This document shows, piece by piece, positions 39,384 through 47,578 of a stretch of DNA of 64,000 nt (positions are counted from its first letter, which is position 1; each line of letters opens with the position of its first letter). Below the pieces are notes generated by a model. The model had not been told where the DNA came from. It searched no databases and saw only the letters and a program-made list of their open reading frames with translations. The position numbers were made by a program, and so were the translations under genes. Origin of the DNA: Jaminaea rosea (lineage: Eukaryota; Basidiomycota; Exobasidiomycetes; Microstromatales); NCBI RefSeq assembly GCF_003144245.1, contig NW_020289983.1:620001-684000 (forward strand). The letters run 5' to 3'.

Positions 39384-41543
39384 TCAGGACATGACCGTGT
39401 CCACCGCTGAAGTCGACGAGACAGCAGCATCAGCAGCAGCATCAGTAGCAGCGTCGTTGGCCTCCCTCGCGTCGACGAGACGGTAGAGCTCTCCAACGAG
39501 GTAGAGGCTTCCCGATACTACGATGAGCGAATCCTTCTCCTCCTCCTCTCCCTCTACTTGAGCGGGCCTTCCATTCCCACTTCTCCTTGCCCACTCCAGC
39601 GCCTTCTCCAGTCTTGCGAACTCCTGCACTTCGCTGATCCCCTCCCCAGACCCTCCTTGGCGCTCTCGTAGCGCCCCGGCAAGTTGCGTGGCACTGTACG
39701 GCTCGACCCAAGGCATCCCCTCGACGGGTGTGGAGAAGGGCAGGAAGCCCACACGGATCGTCGCCATATCTGCTTGCCCTCGCCCTTGAGATTGAGATTG
39801 AGATCGGGTGGCTCCAGATGCCCCAAGCGAGACGGATCGCTCGAATGTCTCCGACAGGTGGGCAGGCTCCGCAGCCTGGCGCGGGCTGCGGGATAGGAGG
39901 TCGGGGGCTTGGGAGAGGAGAGAGAGGATCGACTCCAAATCCCCATCCGTGGCCTTTGACGAGGAGAAACTCAACAGGAGGGTAACGTTGACCTTTCTCT
40001 GCGCTCTAGCCCTGCTCGCGATCAACCCGCTCAAGTGTTCGAAGAGCGCCTGAAGAGCGGGGAGATTATGTGCTCCATCGACGTATGCGTGCAACCCTCC
40101 TCCTCCCTCAGCAAGGGGCACGTCTACCCAACTTCCCCTCCCCTCCCACCCTTCCACCCCCCTCACTAAACCCTCAGCCCATCCAGCACTCAGTGCTCCC
40201 CTCTCCCCACTGAGCAAGCCGGATTCCCTGATCCCCCACGCTAGCTGAAGTCGAAGCTCCTCGTGTGGGTCAGAGTTATCCTCCTGCCGGGAAGGGGAGC
40301 TCCACGGCTCATCGGCGCCGATTGCGAAGAGGGTGTTGAGCGCAGTGCTCAGGGCGCAACGTACTGCGCGAGTTTGCGGGAGAGGGGGGAGGAGAGGTGT
40401 GAGGAGGGGACGTTGACCTGGGAGGGAGGAGTAGGGCGTGTTGGTAAAGAGGGTCGAGGCGAGTTGACCTTCGCTGCGTGGGTGTTCCTCTTCGTTGTGC
40501 GGGAGTTGGAGGATGGGGGAGAGGAGACAGTGCGAGGGGATACGCTTTTCCCATGGGTTGCGAGGATGTCGCTGCTGAACGTCCTCGCCCTCCTGTGCCA
40601 CGAAGGCGGCGGCGGCGGCGGTGGTGGTGGTGGGGATGGGGAGCTCCTCGCATCTGACTAGCCTCGCCTTGAGCGTTTCCCCCACTCTCCGAATCGTGGC
40701 CATCACTTGCGCTCCTTCCTGCCCTAGCATCTGCTCACCCTCCTCCTCAGCACCCCACCGCGAAAGGTAGGCGCGCTGCTTGCCCTGTTGACCCTGGCCC
40801 TGCTCCGCCTCTCCCCTTCCCTCCCTCCCCTCCCTCCCGCTCGGCCGCTGATCAGCCACAATCACCAATCCGCCTTGCTTAGCAATCCCCATCTTATGCT
40901 GCGCGACATCCCCGATCCCCGGGCCAAGCAACGCCTTATGATCTCCACCAATCGGGGTCATCACGCTCGCCAACACATTCTGCGCGGGAAAAACGTTGGT
41001 CGCGTCCGTGAGTCCACCGAGGCCACACTCCACTATAAGGAGTTGAGGTCGAGGGGTGTTGAGCTGGCACGAGGTGAGGAATTGTGCGAACAATAATTCG
41101 AAGGGAGTTGCGCCCACTCCTGTACTTGAATCAACCTCGGCCACTCGATGGGAAGCGGCCGCCCACACATGTGACGATACGACCTCTCCGCCTATGCGGC
41201 ACGAGTCGCGGGATGTACGGAGGTGCGGGGAGTTGAAACGTGCGGTCGTTATGCCGATTGTGGTGAGGAGAGAATCGAGGAGCGAGGATGTGCTGCCTTT
41301 GGAATTGGTGCCAGCGATGTGGATTACGGGAAGGTGGGCGTGCGGGGATCCAAGGTTGTGGAGCAGTGGGAGGATCCGTTCCAATCCGAGCTTGATTGCT
41401 GTCGGGTTGGGCGTGCCCATGGCCGCGGCCGAGTTGGACATTGTGCAGGTGTGAATGCGGGTAGGGCAGTGCTTGAAGGAAAAGGGAGGGACGATTGCAG
41501 TTCCGCTTCTTGTCGAGGTTGTCAAGATGGACCGCACTAGCAT
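39384..41543 (-). CDS. Dihydrofolate/folylpolyglutamate synthase (FolC/FPGS family)
   Basis: Single exon, 719 residues. The enzyme joins glutamate to dihydropteroate or folate with ATP. Seen: an ATP loop HIAGTNSKGSTSS (usual 'GTNGKGS', here Ser for the third Gly), FNSPHLRTSRDSCRIGGE, LIVECGLGGLTDATNVF, SVMTPIGGDHKALLG and, near the C-terminus, GLHAYVDGAHNLPALQA (the DGAHN motif). The enzyme is about 250 residues longer than FolC because of inserts around 250-370 and 575-640, both low-complexity. The N-terminal ~34 residues are Arg/Ser-rich (MLVRSILTTSTRSG) and could be a mitochondrial presequence; a second Met follows at about residue 35 (MSNSAAAMG). Whether it is FOL3-like or MET7-like cannot be settled from motifs alone. 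Confidence 0.85.
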   Translation of the reverse strand: MLVRSILTTSTRSGTAIVPPFSFKHCPTRIHTCTMSNSAAAMGTPNPTAIKLGLERILPLLHNLGSPHAHLPVIHIAGTNSKGSTSSLLDSLLTTIGITTARFNSPHLRTSRDSCRIGGEVVSSHVWAAASHRVAEVDSSTGVGATPFELLFAQFLTSCQLNTPRPQLLIVECGLGGLTDATNVFPAQNVLASVMTPIGGDHKALLGPGIGDVAQHKMGIAKQGGLVIVADQRPSGREGREGRGEAEQGQGQQGKQRAYLSRWGAEEEGEQMLGQEGAQVMATIRRVGETLKARLVRCEELPIPTTTTAAAAAFVAQEGEDVQQRHPRNPWEKRIPSHCLLSPILQLPHNEEEHPRSEGQLASTLFTNTPYSSLPGQRPLLTPLLPPLPQTRAVRCALSTALNTLFAIGADEPWSSPSRQEDNSDPHEELRLQLAWGIRESGLLSGERGALSAGWAEGLVRGVEGWEGRGSWVDVPLAEGGGGLHAYVDGAHNLPALQALFEHLSGLIASRARAQRKVNVTLLLSFSSSKATDGDLESILSLLSQAPDLLSRSPRQAAEPAHLSETFERSVSLGASGATRSQSQSQGRGQADMATIRVGFLPFSTPVEGMPWVEPYSATQLAGALRERQGGSGEGISEVQEFARLEKALEWARRSGNGRPAQVEGEEEEKDSLIVVSGSLYLVGELYRLVDAREANDAATDAAADAAVSSTSAVDTVMS

Positions 41544-42108
41544 TCAGGTTTGCGGACTGACGTAGCGAGAAGAATGAGTGAAAGCAAAAGTGACACGAGT
41601 CCAACTCGTTGCAACGAAGCTCGGCCCTCGACGCCGCACGCCGCACATCACTCTATCCGTGTGTCTCGCCTCCGCTCCGCTCAAGGTCAATCTCGCCCTC
41701 AAGTCCAGCCAGCCCCCAGAATCACTTTGAGCGGACGACAAAGTGTGCGTTGAGTATATTACCTGCCCGCCGCGCCCGCGGGCGGCCCGCTTCTCGACTC
41801 GGGCTCGAGGCCCTGCCCTGGCCTGGCCTGGCCTGCCGTGCGGTGCGGGTCCCTGCGTCTGCCTCGACTCGACTCGACTCGACTTTCCTCGCCCGTCCGT
41901 GCCGTCGGTGCGTTCTGTTCTGTTGCTATTTTCTTTCCTCGTCGTCTCTAATTTCACAGAATACTCATCACCATCACTGAGAAAGGACGTCAGACCCCTC
42001 TTTCTCACACTCATCGACGACCATGCGTCTATAGATAAGGAGACGAGCCATTGACAGCCACTCACCGCTGCGCAGCAAATAGCAGCAGCACCTACGCGAC
42101 GCAACGCA
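41544..42108. promoter_or_regulatory. Divergent promoter, FPGS / PDK1 kinase
   Basis: This 565-bp spacer holds a GCCTG tandem (about 41816-41837) and four CTCGA units (41863-41882). No gene is seen. Confidence 0.4.
41863..41882. repeat. (CTCGA)4 tandem repeat
   Basis: Four perfect 5-bp units sit in the promoter region about 230 bases before the kinase ATG. Confidence 0.85.
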
Positions 42109-45100
42109 ATGGCTGCCTCGCAGGATGGCCCGCCAACGCAGAGTCGAGACGACGATGGCGCAGCAGCTGCACCATCATCATCATCAGCAGCAGCAGCAGG
42201 TCCTTCAGCAGACTCGAGTCCATCAGCGAGCATCCTCCGCTTCCCTCGCCCCTCGCCAGGCGCACCAGCATCAGCATCAGCGGCCTCCTCAATAAGTGGC
42301 AGCGTCAGCGCCAGCAACAGTAACAGCGCCATCGATCGCTCCTCACTGCGGCGTGGTGCAATCCCCTCCTCCTGGACGCCCGCAAACGCCAATGCAAGTA
42401 TGACATCCATCCACAGCAGTAGCGCCGATGTGAGCGATGGCGGTGGGACGACGGCCAGCCACTTGAGCAGGGCAAAGAGCATCTCCAGCGTCACGTCCGT
42501 CACGAGTACGAGCAGTATGGAGGCAGTGCCCTTTCGTAATGCTCCTAGGGGCAATATCAGGGGTGGCTATGCGTGGGGAAGCATGGTGGGCACCGGCACG
42601 GGAGGTGCGACTGCGACCCCGAGCGCGAGTGCGCAGGGAAGAGTCACAATGCCCACCGGCCCCGCGGCTACGACCCCGACCATAGGTCAGCGCGACTTTG
42701 AAATCGGCGCACAGCAGGCAGCAGCAGTAGCAGCAGCGGCAGCAGCCTCGCCACCTTCACCCTCTCGGCTCCCCGGCCCCAGCACCCCCAGCCCACGTAC
42801 AGCCCGACAACGTGGGATCAACCCAAAAGCCTCTGCCGCAGAAGAAGGTTGGCACTATCGCAATGCACCTGGTCTCGGCGGGCGACTAGACGGCAAGCCA
42901 CTCCCGGGCTCACAGCGTAACCTACGAGAGCTAGCAAGTGCAGCAGCGAATGCGAATGCGACCGCGAATGCCAACGACGACGGGTCCTCCCCGCCAAAGA
43001 AGCCCGCCCATCACGTGCTGCGCTCCAAGCTGGCCAAGAGCGCAAGCAAGCTCGGTGTCAAGCCCTTGACCGTCGTGGGCGTCGGGCCGTCCTTCCAAGC
43101 ACAAGCGCAATCGCAAGCATCTTCTTCATCCTCGTCCTCGAATCCGGCCGCGTCAGGCTCCGTCCCTCTAATGGGGGACGGCGCACCCCTTCGTGACCCG
43201 TCTCTGGAGCTCTTTACCCCCCTCAAGACAAGCACGGCAACTAATGCCCCGCTCATCGTGCCCAAGCTCTCACCTGCGCCTGGAGCGGGGGGTACGCCCT
43301 TCTTCTTCGGCCATCCAGAGAATGCTAGTCCCGGGGATGCGGGGAGCGCATTGGTGGCATGGCCGAGCCCGTTGCTCACGCCGACGAGGCTAGGAGGGGA
43401 GGAAGGCGATGCAGGAGGTGGTGGAGGGATCATCGCTCGTCCGGGGTCGAGAAATGCGAACACGAATGGGAGTGGGAATGGGCAGCTTCTTCGGCCCCGC
43501 AAGGCGCTTAGCGTCCAAGGCCCCTTTCCCTCCTCCTCCTCTTCCCCCTCTGCGGCGCTCGAACCTCCGCCCGCACGAGGAGGAAAGCGAACCTCGCTCA
43601 CCACCACTCCCACCGCGAACGCTGCGGGCGCAAACAAGCCTCCCGTCGCCTCAGAGTTCTCCCCTTCCTCCCCCTCGGCATCGGGCCCCGGCCCGACGCC
43701 AGCAGAGCAGGTCATGCTCGAAGCCCAAGCCGGTGTAGCTAAGCTGCCTGAACAGGGAAGCGGCGCAATGCCTGGTCCTAATCCCGACCCGGTCGCTGGG
43801 CAGGGGAGCGAGCCCGCCTCATCTGATCCGGAGGCAGACGCCGACCCCGATTTTGACCTGCCTCACGTTGGTCCCGGGGAAGGGAAGGGAACCACCCATC
43901 CTCCAAGTCCCGCTGCGGGGAGAGGAGGAGCGCAGAGTGATGAGTCGATCAAGAGCAGGCAAGTGGCTGACGTCGAGGAGAACAATCACGACGACGGCGA
44001 CGACGACGACGACGAGACGCAAATGAGCGCCTTGCACGCCTGGCGATTCGATACGGCACAGGCCCAGGCGCAAGGAGACAATGTGGGGCACGATGCTCCC
44101 CCCTCTTCCTCTTCCTCCCCCCCTGCACCATCCGCAGCCGCGACCGCGACGCCAGCCCCGGCTCTCCCTCCCTCCCTCCGTCCCCGCCCACCGCCCATCG
44201 TCCGCCTCGAGTCGTCAGCCACGGCTGCTTCCAAAGCCCTATCAGACGGATCGGACGCGACTCCTCCCGTCCCCTTTAAGCGACCCAACCCACGCGTCGT
44301 GGCGGGCAAAGTCTCTATACCGGAGATTAGGCCGGAATTGATTGATGGGGGCCAAGTTGCTGCTTCGACTAGGGTGTCGGAGGAGAGCGTGAGGGGAGGA
44401 GAAGGGGGACTGGAGGTGCCCTACAAGAAGAAGGGGAAAGGACACACTTTGAGCGTCGTATCTGAACGATCATCCGAGAGAGGGACGAACGCTAGTCCTC
44501 CTGAGGGAAGCGAGAGGACGACAGCCTCACCCGCGAGCGCGAGCACGAGCACGAGCGCCGTCGTGAGCCAGTCGAACACTCCCGTGGGCAAGGGCACGGG
44601 CACGGGCACGGGAATCCTTGCTGCCAGCGTCAGCACCACTGGCTCAGCCTCTCCAAGCCAGGGCCAGGGACAGGGCCAAGGTCAGACCCACTCCCACCCA
44701 GCCGGCTCCAAATCGCGTGGTCGAGACGACTTCGAGTTCGGGGACATCCTAGGTGAAGGTTCCTACTCGACTGTCATGCAAGCGTGGGACCTCCTCTCCT
44801 CCCTGGCCCCCGGCGCGCCTCGCCCACACCCAGCCACCTCAGCCGCAACGGCCATGAGTGGCTCTGGCTCACGAGCGCGCGCGTCCATGCTAGAGGGGAA
44901 GAAGGTGTACGCCGTCAAGGTGCTGGATAAGGTTCACATCCTCAAGGAGCGTAAGCAGAAGTACGTCGCTGTAGAAAAGGAGGCCCTTTCCCTTCTCGTG
45001 CGCCACCCGGGTGTGGTGACCCTCTACTGGACCTTCCAGGATAGGGAATCCCTCTACTTCGTCTTGGAGCTTGCGCCCAACGGGGAGCTCCTCACGTACA

Positions 45101-46800
45101 TCAAGCAGTATGGCTCCTTCGATGTCCCAACTGCACGATACTACGCTGCCCAGCTTGTGGATGTGGTTGCGGGCATGCACGAGAAGGGCGTGGTGCATCG
45201 AGATTTGAAACCAGAGAACGTGCTCCTGGACTCTTCGATGCGCATCAAGGTCACCGATTTCGGGTCCGCCAAGATCCTCCCCAAGACCTCGCCCGCCGCT
45301 CCTGCTCAGGGCGAGTCGCCGACTCAACCCAACCCCTCGCACACCACCGCGCCCCGCCCCTCCTCCTTCGTCGGCACGGCCGAATACGTCTCACCGGAGC
45401 TTCTCTCCTCCTCTCTGACCGGCCCAGCCTCCGACTTCTGGGCGTTAGGTTGCGTCATCTTCCAGATGTTGGCCGGCCGTCCCCCTTTCAAAGCTAGCAG
45501 CGAGTATCAGACTTTCCAGAAGATCCTCAAGAGGGACTTTGAGTTCCCCGAGGGGTTCGATGAACAGGCCAAGGATTTGGTGGAGAGACTCTTGGTGTTG
45601 GAGCCGGAGGGACGATTAGGTGTGGCGGGGGTTAAGGGGCATGGTTTCTTTGAGGGGACGGATTGGGAGGGATTGTGGATGGGGGAGGCGCCGGAGATGA
45701 AGAGTGGGATTAGGGGGCCGCCTGCACCGCCTGCTGCTGCTGCTGCCGTGTCCGCCGGAGTCGATGGGGACGACGGAGACGCAGATAGAGACGAGGACGA
45801 CGGGGACATCTTTGGACAGGACGGCTGGGCCTCGGGCGACCTAGCAGACGAGAGCGACGAGCGCGCCACGGAGACGTCGGACGTCGAGATGCTGGCCCCG
45901 GCGTCCGCTCTCTCGTCTCCGTCAGCGGACGAGGCAGAGGCGGAGGCGGACGCTTCGTCTCTCTCGGACTCTGAGCAGCACCCCGCACGAAGGCGTGGTC
46001 AGTCAGTAGGCGAACGGACGGCTGAGCGCTTCGCTGCCATTCGTCGAGGAAGTTCCATGCTCAAGATTGGACCAGGACAGGGGGGTGCGGCGCCTACGAG
46101 CCCGCAGGCAGTCGTATCGCCCGGCGCAGGCTCGACATCATCACGCGCGCGCTTCACCCTGGGAGGCGGAGGAGGCAGCGGCTCCTCAAGCAGTATAGAC
46201 GCTGCGGCGAGTCGTGGCACGACCACAGCCGCAGCCGCGCCTGCAGTTGCGACGCACCACCGAGCAACGGGGAGCGGTTCCGCAGGCGGTAGCGTAGGCA
46301 GCACGGGTAGTGCCAATCTCTTCCCCCCGGTTACCGGCCCCGGCGCCTCCGCCAGTCCAACTGCAGCGCTGAATTGGGGTGCCCTTCTGCTCCCCTCCGA
46401 GTCCCTCCTCTACGCTTCCCTGGTCATCCATAAGAAGACGGGCACTGCCAACCTCCAGTCTAAACGACGCATGCTCCTCCTCACGGATTTTCCTCGCTTG
46501 CTCTGCGTCAAGGAGGACGCGGTTAGTCTGACGGTCAAGAGTGAGGTGTTGTTGGCGCAACCACGCGCGAGGGATAGGGACAGGGACACGGCAGCGGCAG
46601 CGGCGTACTCTTCGCCCAATGTGATGCTCTCCGTCGAGCAGAAGGGGGCGAGGGGGTTTGTGGTTAACACGCCGGGCAAGATGCATCATTACGACGATCC
46701 GAGTGGGGATGCTAGTAGTTGGGTGAAGAGTATACGACGCGCGGCTGGTGCTGGCGCGAGCGTGGGGTCGAGTGGGAATGGGAATGGGGCCGCGAAGTAG
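42109..46800 (+). CDS. PDK1-type AGC kinase (Pkh1/2, S. pombe Ksg1)
   Basis: Single exon, 1563 residues. The kinase phosphorylates the activation loop of AGC kinases (Ypk1, Pkc1, Sch9). The first ~870 residues are disordered. The kinase starts at DFEFGDILGEGSYSTVM: glycine loop about 882-887, Lys937 in YAVKVLDK, HRDLKPEN with H1030-D1032, DFGSAK at 1050 (PDK1 usually has DFGTAK or DFGSAK) and activation loop SSFVGTAEYVSPELL with the autophosphorylation serine as S1086. About 40 residues are inserted between the glycine loop and the lysine. A PH-like domain ends the protein: LNWGALLLPSESLLYASLVI, KKTGTANLQSKRRMLLLTDF, and SWVKSIRRAAG. The DFGSAK motif, 'GTAEYVSPEL' and C-terminal PH domain separate it from other AGC kinases. 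Confidence 0.92.
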   Translation: MAASQDGPPTQSRDDDGAAAAPSSSSAAAAGPSADSSPSASILRFPRPSPGAPASASAASSISGSVSASNSNSAIDRSSLRRGAIPSSWTPANANASMTSIHSSSADVSDGGGTTASHLSRAKSISSVTSVTSTSSMEAVPFRNAPRGNIRGGYAWGSMVGTGTGGATATPSASAQGRVTMPTGPAATTPTIGQRDFEIGAQQAAAVAAAAAASPPSPSRLPGPSTPSPRTARQRGINPKASAAEEGWHYRNAPGLGGRLDGKPLPGSQRNLRELASAAANANATANANDDGSSPPKKPAHHVLRSKLAKSASKLGVKPLTVVGVGPSFQAQAQSQASSSSSSSNPAASGSVPLMGDGAPLRDPSLELFTPLKTSTATNAPLIVPKLSPAPGAGGTPFFFGHPENASPGDAGSALVAWPSPLLTPTRLGGEEGDAGGGGGIIARPGSRNANTNGSGNGQLLRPRKALSVQGPFPSSSSSPSAALEPPPARGGKRTSLTTTPTANAAGANKPPVASEFSPSSPSASGPGPTPAEQVMLEAQAGVAKLPEQGSGAMPGPNPDPVAGQGSEPASSDPEADADPDFDLPHVGPGEGKGTTHPPSPAAGRGGAQSDESIKSRQVADVEENNHDDGDDDDDETQMSALHAWRFDTAQAQAQGDNVGHDAPPSSSSSPPAPSAAATATPAPALPPSLRPRPPPIVRLESSATAASKALSDGSDATPPVPFKRPNPRVVAGKVSIPEIRPELIDGGQVAASTRVSEESVRGGEGGLEVPYKKKGKGHTLSVVSERSSERGTNASPPEGSERTTASPASASTSTSAVVSQSNTPVGKGTGTGTGILAASVSTTGSASPSQGQGQGQGQTHSHPAGSKSRGRDDFEFGDILGEGSYSTVMQAWDLLSSLAPGAPRPHPATSAATAMSGSGSRARASMLEGKKVYAVKVLDKVHILKERKQKYVAVEKEALSLLVRHPGVVTLYWTFQDRESLYFVLELAPNGELLTYIKQYGSFDVPTARYYAAQLVDVVAGMHEKGVVHRDLKPENVLLDSSMRIKVTDFGSAKILPKTSPAAPAQGESPTQPNPSHTTAPRPSSFVGTAEYVSPELLSSSLTGPASDFWALGCVIFQMLAGRPPFKASSEYQTFQKILKRDFEFPEGFDEQAKDLVERLLVLEPEGRLGVAGVKGHGFFEGTDWEGLWMGEAPEMKSGIRGPPAPPAAAAAVSAGVDGDDGDADRDEDDGDIFGQDGWASGDLADESDERATETSDVEMLAPASALSSPSADEAEAEADASSLSDSEQHPARRRGQSVGERTAERFAAIRRGSSMLKIGPGQGGAAPTSPQAVVSPGAGSTSSRARFTLGGGGGSGSSSSIDAAASRGTTTAAAAPAVATHHRATGSGSAGGSVGSTGSANLFPPVTGPGASASPTAALNWGALLLPSESLLYASLVIHKKTGTANLQSKRRMLLLTDFPRLLCVKEDAVSLTVKSEVLLAQPRARDRDRDTAAAAAYSSPNVMLSVEQKGARGFVVNTPGKMHHYDDPSGDASSWVKSIRRAAGAGASVGSSGNGNGAAK

Positions 46801-47578
46801 AGACTCCCCTATCGAGGTGGGGGAAAGCGCAGAGGGTCGTGAGAATTCGTGGCTTCTCTTCACTGCGCTGCGACCCTGCGTCGAAGATTGGGTGTGGCGC
46901 TACCGCCACACTCGTGCCCCTATCATGCCAAATAGTAGTCACCGGTCACCGTATTATCGTCTGGCGTCGTAGTAGCCTCGTGACTCGTGAGCAGCCCTCG
47001 TTGTCCTTCCCTTCTCAGCTTGTCGCCGCTACTTCTTCTTTGCCGTTGTAGAGAAATATCTCCGCGAGTGGCTTGCAGTAGTCAAGCCGCGGACGGGTCA
47101 ACCTCACTCTCGACTCGTCTGAGCGAAGACGACGGCATGTCGTCATAGCGCTTAGCGCCGTCCCTGACCTGACGTGAGGCGACTGGCGGGCAATGGGCCA
47201 AGCAAGCAAAGCAAAAGCATCTGCAGCTGGGCGCGGAGCCTGAAATTACACTACTGTACTGACCGGGCGCCGTCGCACTGAGTTGCGGACGAGAGAGAGA
47301 CAAGACGCAGACGCAGCCTGGGCTGATTTTGGCAGCAGGGAGGGCGTAGCGTAGGGTAGAGAGAGCGGTGAGCGCAAGTGAAGGGGCGGCGATCGATGGC
47401 CGTCGCCCCTGTTCATTGCTCAACGACCTCGTTCATCACTACCAGCATCAGCATTTAGCCTTCAGCATCCTTTCGCGGTACCTCGCTGTAAAGCCGTCTT
47501 GGGCTCGTCTCCCTCTTGTGTCGGCCCGCCCCGCTGCTGCTGCTGGTGCCGCCGCCGCCGCCGCCCGGCCATCTCACG
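46801..47578. other. Intergenic, 3' of kinase and promoter of next gene
   Basis: This 778-bp stretch has GTCACCGGTCACCG at about 46938-46951, a near-perfect direct repeat. Frames here are short and overlapping; no gene is seen. The last 60 bases are a CGCTGCTGCTGC/GCCGCCGCC-rich 5' UTR. Confidence 0.35.

Noticed and set aside
43011-43715. 234-codon minus-strand frame opposite the kinase N-terminus
   Set aside because: It mirrors the Ser/Pro/Ala-rich codons of the kinase gene and lacks any motif of its own.
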